Positions 21,202 to 30,410 of a DNA stretch of 64,000 nucleotides are shown piece after piece. The stretch lies in the NCBI RefSeq assembly GCF_000027005.1, contig NC_012964.1, positions 806,001-870,000 on the forward strand, written 5' to 3'. A program made the position numbers and the translations under genes. The notes under the pieces are model-generated. The model saw only the letters and a list, made by a program, of their open reading frames with translations. It was not told the origin of the DNA and searched no databases. The stretch is from Komagataella phaffii GS115 (taxonomy: Eukaryota; Ascomycota; Pichiomycetes; Pichiales; Pichiaceae). Position 1 is the stretch's first letter. Each line of letters starts with the position of its first letter.

Positions 21202-21789
21202 CTATAACTCTCCATTCTCCTCGTCGATCTTCTTCAGCACAAAATCTAACTCCTTCTTCAATTTTGCATTATCTGGGTCAAATGAAAGTCCTCTCTCAAA
21301 ATTGTTTTTTGCATCAACGTATCTCCCCATCTTGAAAAGGGCTACCCCTCTTCTAATGTAATTATCTGGAATGGATGGCAGGAGCGTTACCAGTAAATCT
21401 GCATCATTGAATGCCCCTTCAAAGTCTCCATTCATCATGTAAGCGTCAGCTCTAGTGACAATAAAGATCGTCATTTCACTCAACGTCATCTGAAAACTCT
21501 CGTACTTGGGCCTTCTGTTAACCATTTCAAGACCCGTCGTCAACAATTTGATAGCCTCAGGATACTTGCCTGTCTTTATGTTGGATACAGCCGACTCGTG
21601 TAATTTCTGAGCCATGTGGGACAATTTCTTGTCAAACGACTCCTTACTTGGTGGAGAAGGAACATCTGCTTTATTGGCCAGGATCTCTCCGCTCAAGGTG
21701 TTCAGCTGCTGTATGTCATATTCTAAGTCTGCGTAGTCACCTGTGACTTTCAGTTTCTTTGAGCTCACGTCGTACGAAAATGGTAGCAT
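21202..21789 (-). CDS. SEC72: SEC72, post-translational ER translocation subunit
   Basis: This 195-residue protein is close in length to S. cerevisiae Sec72 (193). An N-terminal domain (about 1-60) is followed by three TPR-like helical pairs. The first includes 'AVSNIKTGKYPEAIKLLTTGLEM' in the region near 88-110, and the last includes 'RRGVALFKMGRYVDAKNNFERGLSFDPDN'. There is no signal peptide, which fits a cytosolic, membrane-associated subunit of the Sec63 complex. Sec72 uses its TPRs to receive Hsp70 partners that bring post-translational substrates to the ER translocon. The ATG at 21789 is the first in frame. Confidence 0.93.
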   Translation of the reverse strand: MLPFSYDVSSKKLKVTGDYADLEYDIQQLNTLSGEILANKADVPSPPSKESFDKKLSHMAQKLHESAVSNIKTGKYPEAIKLLTTGLEMVNRRPKYESFQMTLSEMTIFIVTRADAYMMNGDFEGAFNDADLLVTLLPSIPDNYIRRGVALFKMGRYVDAKNNFERGLSFDPDNAKLKKELDFVLKKIDEENGEL

Positions 21790-21977
21790 CTCGTAGGTGA
21801 AAGATCGGATGAAACAGAGAGTGTATCAACGTGTCAACCTTTTTTTTTTTGTCTAAGGCTAGAGAGATCCCTCTGCGACCTCGAAACACTACAGAAACAA
21901 ACTAGCTTACATCAGCAAACAACTAAACTTACGATACGTGCCCTATGTATGGTTCTCAATGTACTGTAAGTAAAAGC

Positions 21978-22696
21978 TTACAAGTCGGCATCATCTTCAT
22001 CAGGCAATGGCATAGCGGCAGCCTCGGCGTTCTCTTGCTCGTACTTCTTTATTAAATCGGCATCAATTTGAACCTCTGGGGCTTGCAAGTCGGGAGCAGC
22101 AACGAACTCTAATTGGGGCTCACCAGACAACTTTCTAGCTAACCACAAGAATGGCTTCTCAAAGTTGTAGTTGGACTTGGCAGAAATGTCAAAGTATTGC
22201 AAGTTCTTCTTTCTGTGGAAAGTGATGGTCTTAGCCTTGACCTTTCTTTCCTTGACATCAACCTTGTTACCACAAAGCACAATTGGAATGTTCTCACACA
22301 CTCTGACCAAGTCACGGTGCCAGTTTGGAACGTTCTTGTAAGTAATTCTCGATGTAACGTCGAACATGATGATACCACAGTCACCGTTAATGTAATAACC
22401 ATCTCTCAGTCCACCAAACTTCTCTTGTCCAGCAGTGTCCCAAACGTTGAATGTGATAGGACCACAGTTAGTGTGGAATGACAAGGGATGAACTTCGACT
22501 CCCAAAGTAGCAATGTACTTCTTACGGAACTCTCCAGTAAGGTGTCTCTTAACGAAGGTGGTCTATGAATTGTTAGTAATCATGAGGGGAACTAAGGGGC
22601 GGAAAACATTATCCGACTCATCAAATAATTTGCACTTACTTTACCGGTACCACCATCACCGACAAGGACCAATTTAAAAGTGGGTTCAGTAGACAT
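21978..22696 (-). CDS. GSP1: GSP1, Ran GTPase (2 exons)
   Basis: Two exons, 22640-22696 and 21978-22562, join to give a 213-residue Ran GTPase that controls nuclear import and export and spindle assembly. The 77-nt intron has donor GTAAGT, branch TACTAAC (22572-22578) and acceptor TAG. Exon 1 encodes the start through GDGGTGK, so the intron splits the P-loop between Lys19 and Thr20. Exon 2 carries [10 protein letters not shown], the NKVD guanine-specificity motif and the acidic C-terminus DEDDADL typical of Ran. There is no C-terminal prenylation Cys, as expected. Codon use is biased, suggesting high expression. Without splicing, the P-loop Lys would be lost, so the intron call is firm. Confidence 0.97.
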
Positions 22697-22846
22697 GATT
22701 CAATGTTTGTATAACGGAAGGAAAAATTTTGTTGTTCTTCCCTTGCCTTCCAAAGAGAATGATTTACGCAGTGCACGCTCCAGTGGAAAAAAATGGAATG
22801 ATTTGTCATAAAGTTGCTATTATTACGTAATGCTTGCATACTAGTT

Positions 22847-23334
22847 TTACTTGACTGTATTTCTGTGCTGGTACTCTCTCATGACGGATGATATGAGCTC
22901 TTTCTCTTCTGTGGTGTTGTAGTGGTATATGGCTGGTGGAGGGTTTGGTAGGTTTGGCAGACTTGGCGGCGGCGGAAATGTTTCCAAAGGAGTTTCTAAT
23001 GACAGTGGTCTACCTGGAATATTCGCATAGAGATCGGATTCAGTTATTTCATATGGTAAATCGTTGGAGTCCCAAATCCCAAGCTCTTTAGCCTTTTCTA
23101 GAACTGTTAGTAGTCTTTATGATAGTATGGCCCTGTGGTGGGCGAATCACAAGATGTCTTACCTTCGTAGTAATCGCAATACTTTCTGAGATGGTTTCGG
23201 CCAATCAAATGAGATTTTCTGACACTCAAAGAGTCATGGGTCAAGTAGGCTAAACTTGTTAGTAAGATCCATTTGGCGACGATCAATTACGGTTCACACT
23301 CACAATTGCAATATTCACAATAATACTTTGCCAT
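22847..23334 (-). CDS. YHC1: YHC1, U1 snRNP protein C (3 exons)
   Basis: Three exons, 23304-23334, 23163-23249 and 22847-23097, join to give a 122-residue U1-C protein. The N-terminus has the single U1-C zinc finger, starting MAKYYCEYC and continuing through [14 protein letters not shown] and GRNH, which sets the Cys2His2 ligands. The C-terminal half is proline-rich, as in other U1-C proteins. U1-C stabilises pairing of U1 snRNA with the 5' splice site. Intron 1 has donor GTGAGT and branch TACTAAC; intron 2 has donor GTAAGA and branch TACTAAC. Both acceptors are TAG only 8 nt after the branch motif. No continuous reading frame reveals this gene. It is divergent from ATP14, with 155 bp between starts. 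Confidence 0.95.
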
Positions 23335-23489
23335 TAATCTTAATCTTGCTTACCTCTTCTCTCAATGGTCCTCTGATAGTGTCCCAACCATTACTCCTCG
23401 ATTACCCGTCTTCTTGCCAACCAACGAAATCGCTCGAAATGTCCAAGTCAAGGAGGAACCATCTAAATCAACCCTTAGACACACACACA

Positions 23490-23964
23490 ATGTTTGCCGT
23501 TATCAGATCATCCGTAAGTCTAGCCTTCACCACTCAATTCGGTGGGTTTTTCAATGTTTAACTTGACTAACATATTCAGGCCCTGAGAACTCAAGTTAGA
23601 GCTTTCTCTGCTGCCCCAGCCAGAAGAAGTAAGTATCAATCAGGAGTGAAAAAATTCTAGACGACAGACACGATGAACAAGTACTAACATTTACCTTAAA
23701 GACCTGATTTCTGATTTGTATGTCAAGGAGCTGAAGGGATTCAAGCCAACCCCTCTTTCTGCTGCTGATGCCGAAGGTGCTACCAAACCATGGGCTAAGC
23801 CAGCCTCCCCAAAAGTTCCATCTCTGGAAGGAGAGACTGCTGAAGCTTTGCAACAGTATGAAACCTCAGACGTTGAGACCGTCCAGGCTGCTTCATCTGA
23901 ATCTGCTTCCGAAGTTACTGAAGACTGGTTTGTCTTCCCAGAGGAGGAAACTGCTCACCATTGA
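23490..23964 (+). CDS. ATP14: ATP14, F1Fo ATP synthase subunit h (3 exons)
   Basis: Exons 23490-23513, 23580-23628 and 23702-23964 join to give 111 residues. Exons 1 and 2 encode a mitochondrial presequence rich in Arg, Ser and Ala (MFAVIRSS then ALRTQVRAFSAAPARR). Exon 3 begins NLISDLYVKEL and ends with an acidic C-terminus and HH. Subunit h is part of the peripheral stalk region of the mitochondrial ATP synthase in yeasts. Introns: 23514-23579 (donor GTAAGT, branch GACTAAC) and 23629-23701 (donor GTAAGT, branch TACTAAC at 23682-23688, acceptor AAG). Codon use is biased to preferred codons, in keeping with an abundant protein. Confidence 0.94.
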
Positions 23965-24336
23965 TAAAATTATAGACCACGAGATCTAATGATACTAGAG
24001 AGAAGATACGCAAATTGATGCATGTTAAACAACTATTGAAATTATTGAGCTCATGATTGAGGTTTCACTAGTGCAGGTGAAGGTCCAGATTCTTTCAGTT
24101 CAATTGTTCACTTAGGTGGTGTAGATATCCATATTCTAGTAATGAAGGGTACGATACTATTATTAACTACGGTTAAGAATTACGTTCTCGTTGCATGGTC
24201 TAGTTGTCTTGTTTTCTTTATTGTTTCCATTCTTTGCCTGGTTTCTACGCGTTATTCTTTTTATCTCTTCTCCTCTGTTTAGATTTCTCACGAGTTGTTA
24301 TCGATTTCTGAGATTCTCTCAAAATATCCCAATCTG
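23965..24336. other. Intergenic between ATP14 and the ADIP-like gene
   Basis: About 370 bp containing the ATP14 3' UTR and the promoter and leader of the next gene. A strong pyrimidine tract followed by TTTAG ends at 24282, just upstream of the open frame. It looks like a 3' splice site, but I found no upstream exon with a good donor in phase. No RNA gene or repeat seen. Confidence 0.45.
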
Positions 24337-25479
24337 ATGTCTGGGCTCTCCGTCTACAAGGAACTCAACCAGTCGTTGATAAATAGAGGTTATCTGTCTG
24401 AAGGAGTGATCTTTGAAGATGAAAATACTGTGAGAAACCAGAAAGTGGCTCAGGTCATTGAACGTCTTCTAGACTCCATAGACAATAACAGAACAATCAG
24501 AGACGATCTTCTCTTACGGGAAAAAGATCATTTACAAGTGATAGACTCCCTGAAAACTGACCAATCTCTCTTGAAGAAGCGTATTAGCACTTTGGAGGCC
24601 AAGTCAACTTCTCAAGAGAGACATATTAACCAGTTAACAGCACAGATCGATGAATTGACAAGTTCAGTGCAAACAAACATTAAACAACACAACAAGACTA
24701 AATCACAACTACAAACTGTACTCCAATCATCTAATGCAGAATTCAGGAGGAAAGACCTTCAGATTGATCAACTCCAAGAAAAGCTAGTCGCAAAACAGTT
24801 GGGTATTAAAGGGAAAGTATTCTCCCTATACAGTCTTCCTATCATGCCTGATGATCAACCAAAGAAGAGACAAAAAATAGCCGAGTCTTCAACGGAGACT
24901 CAAAAGTTAACCCCAGTGGAGAGATTTCCCGTAGCACAGAAAGAAACCATGACTTTGCTGTCTGATTTATATGATATAATCTACTCACTGATTCAAGATA
25001 ATAACTCTAAAACCAGGTACTTGACTATTTACAACAATTTCATCAAGAATTTAGTAAGGTTCATTTCAAAGATTGCAAACTACGACGGCAAAATATCGTA
25101 TGACCTAAGAGAAGAGTATGCCCAATTGACTTCAATGGAGATAAATTCCCCTCCTGGGTCTGCCTCTACAGTTCATGAGACAAAAGAAGAGTTGGTGAAG
25201 TCTCTACAATTATCGAAAACAGAATCAGAGAATATTCTCAGACAGTTTTCTTCCCAAATGAATGAACTATACAACTCTTTAGGAAATGCTTTTGAACTGA
25301 ATGAACTATCTGCAGACTCGGAAGTTGCCTCCAGAAACGGTCTCAAACAACAACTACATGAAAGGGAGACACAGATTGAATCTCTTCGAAAAGAGCTGGA
25401 AAGTGTAACACATAATTGGAAGGCTGCTATTGAAACGATGGAGAAGTGGAAAAAATACAGAACGAAGAAAGGCATATAG
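24337..25479 (+). CDS. ADIP/Msd1-like coiled-coil protein (SSX2IP family)
   Basis: From the first ATG (24337) this is a 380-residue coiled-coil protein. The first 150 residues fit the ADIP domain pattern: a short 'VYKELNQSLINRGYL' helix, an 'ERLLDSIDNN' segment, long heptad repeats and a 'FRRKDLQIDQLQEKL' end. The domain occurs in animal SSX2IP and S. pombe Msd1, which anchor microtubule minus ends at spindle poles. Assignment is by pattern only. A middle segment (about 165-250) is basic, then globular-helical, followed by a C-terminal coiled coil. The open frame continues upstream to a TTG at 24295 and a stop at 24280 without another ATG, so the true N-terminus is uncertain. It is convergent with the aldehyde dehydrogenase, with 17 bp between stops. 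Confidence 0.72.
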   Translation: MSGLSVYKELNQSLINRGYLSEGVIFEDENTVRNQKVAQVIERLLDSIDNNRTIRDDLLLREKDHLQVIDSLKTDQSLLKKRISTLEAKSTSQERHINQLTAQIDELTSSVQTNIKQHNKTKSQLQTVLQSSNAEFRRKDLQIDQLQEKLVAKQLGIKGKVFSLYSLPIMPDDQPKKRQKIAESSTETQKLTPVERFPVAQKETMTLLSDLYDIIYSLIQDNNSKTRYLTIYNNFIKNLVRFISKIANYDGKISYDLREEYAQLTSMEINSPPGSASTVHETKEELVKSLQLSKTESENILRQFSSQMNELYNSLGNAFELNELSADSEVASRNGLKQQLHERETQIESLRKELESVTHNWKAAIETMEKWKKYRTKKGI

Positions 25480-25496
25480 CAGGAGAGCTATTCCCT

Positions 25497-26984
25497 TTAA
25501 TCTCTGGTCAGGTTAGTGTGAATGGCCTGGATTTTAGTGTACGCTAACACTCCTTCCATTCCCAACTCGCTACCAGTACCACTCATCTTGAACCCTCCAA
25601 ATGGAACACGGATATTATCATCATTTGAAGAATTGATGTACACAGTTCCAGCCTCCAACTGGCTGGCAACGGTATTGGCTGTGACAATATCCTTAGAAAA
25701 AACCATAGCTGCCAAACCGTATTCCGTATCATTGGCTAGCTCAATTGCCTCTTCCTGAGAGTGGAATTTACTGATGGCAACTACGGGCCCAAATATCTCG
25801 TCCTTCACAATCGACATATCCTGAGTACAGTCAACAAAAATAGTTGGATGGATCCAGTAACCACTCTCAAATGTAACTGGTTCATCTCCAATAACTAACT
25901 TTGCACCCTCATCCTTACCCTTCTGGATATAACCTTTAACCTTCTCAAACTGAGATTTGTTGATCACAGGCCCCATGGTGGATTTCTTATCAAATGGAGA
26001 CCCGATGAACCAGTTTTCCTGCACATGAGCCTTGAACTTTTGAATGAACTCGTCGTAGATTGTGTCTTGCACCAAGACACGAGAGTTTGCCGTGCAAATC
26101 TGACCTGTGTTGTACATTATTCCAAACGCAGCCCAATAGATTGCCTGATCCAGTTTGGCATCATCAAAGACTATCAACGGAGACTTACCTCCACATTCTA
26201 GAGTAACAGTCTTTAAATTTGAGGAGGCCAATTTTTGAATCTCTTTGCCTGTTTTTGTGGACCCAGTAAAGGCTATTTTATCGACATCTGGATGACTAGC
26301 CATACGGGCACCAGCTACTGAACCTAGTCCACTGATAATGTTTAGCACACCAGGTGGGAACCCGGCGTCATTTACTAGTTCAGCAAAGTACAGCAAAGAA
26401 AGTGGAGAAGATTCCGAGGACTTGATGACAATACAGTTTCCAGCACACAGTGCGGGAGCAATTTTCCACATGGCCATATTCAACGGATAGTTCCAAGGAA
26501 CAATCTGGCTGACAACACCGTAGGGAATCCTTTTCGACGTCAACAGTTTATCTGGGCCTGACGGAATTACATTGCCATAAATTTTGTCAGCCCAACCTGC
26601 GCAGTATCTCAAAATACTAACGGATCCTTCGATGTCAGGGAGAGCGTTAGAGAACTGGGGTTTGCCTGCGTCCAAGGCCTCAATTCCAGCTACAGTTTCC
26701 GCGTTCTTCTCCAAAAGATCTGCTAAACGGTTCATCAAGGTTGCACGCTCTTCTCCAGCTAGCTTTTTCCAAGTTTTGAATGCTTTTCGGGCACTAGAAA
26801 CAGCATTGTCAACATCGCTCTCTTGGGCAGCGTAGACCGAGGTAATCACTTCTCCATTGGATGGGTTAATAACATCAATGGTGTCTTTTGACTCACGCCA
26901 TTCACCATTGATATAGAGGCCAATTGGCTGATCGTATTTTTGTCCGGTAGGAAAGGCAATTGATTTGCTTAAGGGACTTGCCAT
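25497..26984 (-). CDS. NAD(P)-dependent aldehyde dehydrogenase
   Basis: This 495-residue aldehyde dehydrogenase has the complete family signature. Catalytic Cys297 lies in GQICTANSR, general base Glu263 in TLECGGKSP, the NAD-binding loop in FTGSTKTGKEI and the substrate-site Asn in PWNYPLNMAMWK. It oxidises aldehydes to carboxylic acids. There is no mitochondrial presequence, so a cytosolic enzyme of the ALD2/ALD3/ALD6 type is more likely than ALD4/ALD5; the preferred substrate and cofactor cannot be read from sequence. The frame extends to a TTG at 27056, but MASPLSK from ATG 26984 is the natural start, preceded by a run of nine A residues on its strand. The nearest neighbour on the same strand is EXG1. 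Confidence 0.94.
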   Translation of the reverse strand: MASPLSKSIAFPTGQKYDQPIGLYINGEWRESKDTIDVINPSNGEVITSVYAAQESDVDNAVSSARKAFKTWKKLAGEERATLMNRLADLLEKNAETVAGIEALDAGKPQFSNALPDIEGSVSILRYCAGWADKIYGNVIPSGPDKLLTSKRIPYGVVSQIVPWNYPLNMAMWKIAPALCAGNCIVIKSSESSPLSLLYFAELVNDAGFPPGVLNIISGLGSVAGARMASHPDVDKIAFTGSTKTGKEIQKLASSNLKTVTLECGGKSPLIVFDDAKLDQAIYWAAFGIMYNTGQICTANSRVLVQDTIYDEFIQKFKAHVQENWFIGSPFDKKSTMGPVINKSQFEKVKGYIQKGKDEGAKLVIGDEPVTFESGYWIHPTIFVDCTQDMSIVKDEIFGPVVAISKFHSQEEAIELANDTEYGLAAMVFSKDIVTANTVASQLEAGTVYINSSNDDNIRVPFGGFKMSGTGSELGMEGVLAYTKIQAIHTNLTRD

Positions 26985-27239
26985 TTTTTTTTCAAAGTGA
27001 AGGGGAAGATAAGAGCAAATGAAAATGATCAGCGAATACTTTACTACGGGGTACAACCCTTCGCTCTACCTGAAGAAGTTTTAATTTTCATATATAATGA
27101 AGAAAAGAACGATAAAATGCAGCTATATATCATAACGAAAGGAAAGGGTGCATATGACAAGGGTCTGCAAGGGCCATTGACAGAAAACTAATCGTCAATT
27201 GCTTTCAAGTATCCTAATGCTTTCATTGATTGGAGAAAC

Positions 27240-28484
27240 TTAGAACCCACATTGATTTGGATACTGTCTGTCGTCCAATGGCTGAGGCATGATACCGGCA
27301 TTAACCAACCTTTTAAAATCCCACTCCAAACTGGCCTCTGTCTTGAAACACCAGAAAATAAAACCTGCGCTTTTCCCGTGTAAGAAAGCATCTAGCTGGG
27401 CTTCTACGTACCTTCTGTACTCACAGATACGTTCAGAGCTCAATTTCGAAGGATCCTGGCTATTCTCACAAGATCCGATCCAAGGGGAGTTATCAAGTTG
27501 ACCTTCATATCTCGTGCCTTTTCCGACACCATTTAACCAAGGAGTACAATCAGTAAGTGCTGCCGACCATTCACCACAGAGGTTCCAGTGGTACTCTTTA
27601 TTTGCATCTCTACCCCAATCACAGGCGGCTTCTATATGTTCATCGATACTTCTTTGCAATTCATCTGCATCGAAGACTTGATAATGGTGGTGATCAAGCA
27701 CCACGTTCCAGTAACCTTCCGCTGAGGTGAAATCGTCCCCCCAGTACTCTGGCGCCTGGTAAAATGCATCGTGGATTACAACAAAGTTGTTCCCAACATC
27801 TCTAACTAGATCATAACCATCCGCATAGAACTGTCTTAGATTATCCATGTCTAAAATAGGTCCCAATGGTTCGTTTAAGAGTTGAATACCAATGACCACA
27901 TCGTAGTAGTCCGTGGTTCCATATTTTTTTGAAATATATTTCAGAACATCCAAAGTTACTTGAACGTTGTTACCATTTTGGAAATCCCAACTGTCTCGCT
28001 TACCGGAGTTGTCAAAGCCGTTCTGAGATCCTGGAGCTCCATGAAGGTCAATCCAAACTTTCAGTCCATGCTTTCTACTCCACTCCAAAGCCTTGTCAAG
28101 ATACTCTTCCTGGCCTTGAACATAAGGATCATCATCCAGCAATTGGAAGGCCCAGTAGCCAATTGGTATACGAACAAAGTTAAGTCCGTAAGCTGCGATG
28201 TCTTGAAAATCTTTTTCGTCGTAGAACGTTGACCAATGCTGTTGAAGTCTATCCAAAGCCAGCGATTTACCTAGTCGTTCAGTGTAACGATATTCATCTA
28301 CTGGTACATCATCGCCGAAAGCTTCAAAAAGCGAAGGGGTGATATAGGGCTCCAAAACCAGCCATCCACCGAGGTTGACACCCATGATTTTTTCACTGGA
28401 GTAATCCCAGATTATATCTCTCTTTGGGAGAGTAATTGCGCTGCATAGACTGGCGAATAGTAATGTAATTAGGTACAAGTTCAT
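27240..28484 (-). CDS. EXG1: EXG1, secreted exo-1,3-beta-glucanase (GH5)
   Basis: This 414-residue secreted glucanase has a hydrophobic signal peptide (about 1-16, ending LCSA) and a Kex2-type dibasic site (Lys21-Arg22), then a GH5 barrel. The acid/base Glu205 is in LLNEP and the nucleophile Glu305 in LCGEWS. Conserved segments such as [12 protein letters not shown] and [13 protein letters not shown] support the family. It trims cell-wall beta-1,3-glucan. Length and motifs match yeast Exg1 enzymes. There is no GPI signal, so it should be soluble or periplasmic, unlike EXG2. The start at ATG 28484 gives a full signal peptide. A long gap without a convincing gene follows upstream. Confidence 0.96.
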   Translation of the reverse strand: MNLYLITLLFASLCSAITLPKRDIIWDYSSEKIMGVNLGGWLVLEPYITPSLFEAFGDDVPVDEYRYTERLGKSLALDRLQQHWSTFYDEKDFQDIAAYGLNFVRIPIGYWAFQLLDDDPYVQGQEEYLDKALEWSRKHGLKVWIDLHGAPGSQNGFDNSGKRDSWDFQNGNNVQVTLDVLKYISKKYGTTDYYDVVIGIQLLNEPLGPILDMDNLRQFYADGYDLVRDVGNNFVVIHDAFYQAPEYWGDDFTSAEGYWNVVLDHHHYQVFDADELQRSIDEHIEAACDWGRDANKEYHWNLCGEWSAALTDCTPWLNGVGKGTRYEGQLDNSPWIGSCENSQDPSKLSSERICEYRRYVEAQLDAFLHGKSAGFIFWCFKTEASLEWDFKRLVNAGIMPQPLDDRQYPNQCGF

Positions 28485-28668
28485 CCCCGTTGTGCAATAA
28501 AGCTAAGGAAGCAGTAGAGAAGTCTGGAAAAGGTTACACGATAAGATGATCCGCTCCTGCTTCAATTAAAAAAAAAGCTGATTGATGCCACACGCTACAG
28601 CCAGGCACGTCGTATGAAAGTTTCATGGCGGTATATGCAAAGAACGGGCAACCCGTGTAGCATAATCT

Positions 28669-28706
28669 GTTGTTATTAGTTCCCATTAATAAGTTGTCGT
28701 GACAAC
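28669..28706. repeat. Copy 1 of a shared motif plus inverted repeat
   Basis: GTTGTTATTAGTT (28669-28681) is followed after 11 bp by GTTGTC-GT-GACAAC (28693-28706), a perfect 6-bp inverted repeat with a 2-bp centre. A second copy of both parts occurs at 29316-29338. Confidence 0.55.
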
Positions 28707-29315
28707 GTGGGTGTTTAGGGAGATCCAACAATTGGCAGATGATGCAGGAAGTATACACAAAATAGTTCTCAGAACGTTAGCGATCTCTCTGGTAATTAAA
28801 TCAATGTGTGGTTGCATAAATCTGAGGTATTTTAGGTTATGACGCCGTTTTGTCAGATGAGATATTTTTAGGTCTACACAGTAATTACGTGCATAATCAC
28901 ATGCCAGGTCACATGGGAATTTCAGGTGGTCTAGAAATTGGCTATCTCACTTAACCTTTGTAGGCCAAGAGGGACTGAGAGTTCAAAGACGACAGCAATC
29001 TGCGTTGAAATTGTGCTACGATCTTATCAGGAGGTAAATGATAGTAAGAGGAGAAAATGCCCAGCTTTGTGCCGAAAAAGTAGGAGTAGTTATTAATAGA
29101 TTTAGGCTTGACAGGTTTTCCGACTTCAAGTTTTCAAGCCATCTTGCTAGATTTGTCCTCACTTGTCCCAGTTGAAGAGGAGTGAGTGGCCTTTTTTTAG
29201 ACTGCACCTGTTTCGGGTTTGCAAGTGTTCTTTCAACGTAGTACGGATGCCGTATTAGAGTGAAATATGACGAGAGTAAGCAAGGAAGTTTTCTTGGCCT
29301 AGTTGTAGTTCGCTA

Positions 29316-29338
29316 GTTGTTATTAGTTGTCATGACAA
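29316..29338. repeat. Copy 2 of the shared motif plus inverted repeat
   Basis: GTTGTTATTAGTT (29316-29328) overlaps the palindrome TTGTCATGACAA (29327-29338). It resembles the copy at 28669-28706 but has lost the 11-bp spacer. This could be a protein-binding site or a remnant of a duplicated segment. Confidence 0.5.
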
Positions 29339-29487
29339 TTCAAACATTTTTCAATTGCAACTATTCTTCTGTGCATCTGTTTCCACTAGCAGTTTGACAT
29401 GGTAGGTGGGCCAATTATTAGTAACTATGTCTTCCTGCATGGCAAAGCAAACGTGCGACGATGATCATACACATTTAGTATGGGAAT

Positions 29488-29513
29488 GGAGGCAGTGAGG
29501 AGGCAGTGAGGAG
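29488..29513. repeat. 11-bp tandem repeat
   Basis: The unit GGAGGCAGTGA is repeated twice in tandem and followed by a partial third unit. No function suggested. Confidence 0.6.
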
Positions 29514-30338
29514 ACTGATTAGACCAAAGAGGGCAAGAAGATAAACGGAAAAAGAAAAAAGAAAGTGCAAAGCGCCTGGAATTCTCATTCGTGTTTCTTG
29601 ATGGTATCGAGTCTTATGGTTACAATTGGAAATGTCTAACAGATTGCCAAAGTATATCGTCAAAATGAGGAGTCCTGATGCCTTCAAATGGAATTAGTAA
29701 CTGAAATTAGCGAGTCCACCAGCAGCATTGCTGTTCACAACAGCCGTAGTTTTGTTCTTTTTCTGCTAGATGATGAGTCGGCCCGACATTTGATCTGGCC
29801 AATCTTGGTCTCATCGAAGCATGAAAATATCGAAGATGAACCTTCGCTGAACACCAACCTGATCAGGATTCTGCTAAGTGTGGAGGATTTCTGATAGAGA
29901 CAATGTCAACTTGAAATGAAAGAGCGCTCTGTAGTTGATACGCTACACTGTAGCCGACCCAATGCTATCTTGATATGAGGCGATTCTAGTACTACGATGA
30001 GAAGCGCAAGAAACTCAAACAGCCGATCAGCACTATCCCTTTCATGCATGAATCAGTTGACATCTGAAGATTGTTTTGACCGTGGATATTGATCAAATAA
30101 TATAGCAAGTCACGATCAAGCTTGTAGCATAGCATTGAGCAATAAGGTGAACTTTCCTAGGGACTTTAGTTCTTTTCCAAAACTCTTTCCGCGTAATCTG
30201 AAAACGGATCACTCCTGTGAATCCATGGTACTATTGTCAAACATAATATAGCAGGAAGAGCGTAATGTTGTTTCAAAGCCGCACTGTAGTGTCTGGATTG
30301 ATCACCATCAACGCTCACGTAATCAAAAAATTACTGGT

Positions 30339-30344
30339 CACGTG
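30339..30344. promoter_or_regulatory. CACGTG box upstream of CUS1
   Basis: GGTCACGTGGA carries a CACGTG core about 70 bp before the CUS1 ATG. It is a candidate Cbf1-type site by sequence only. Confidence 0.45.
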
Positions 30345-30410
30345 GATAGTCAATCGCTTGAAGGACATCATCTCAAGATTTTCCTCCTTAACTAGCAATC
30401 CTTGGATATC

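Larger units (their letters stand above)
28485..30410. other. 1.9-kb gap without a convincing gene
   Basis: This is the longest gene-free stretch in the window. I see no tRNA, no consensus intron and no recognisable protein. One 68-codon ATG frame at 29688-29894 (plus) looks protein-like but matches nothing I know. The left part is the EXG1 promoter, with a run of nine A residues near 28568, and the right end is the CUS1 promoter with a CACGTG at 30339-30344. A duplicated motif with an inverted repeat and an 11-bp tandem repeat are listed separately. Non-coding RNAs cannot be excluded. Confidence 0.5.

Noticed and set aside
23256..23561. 101-codon plus-strand frame running from YHC1 into ATP14
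   Set aside because: It is antisense to YHC1 exon 1 and crosses ATP14 exon 1 in the wrong frame; both neighbours are explained by spliced conserved genes.
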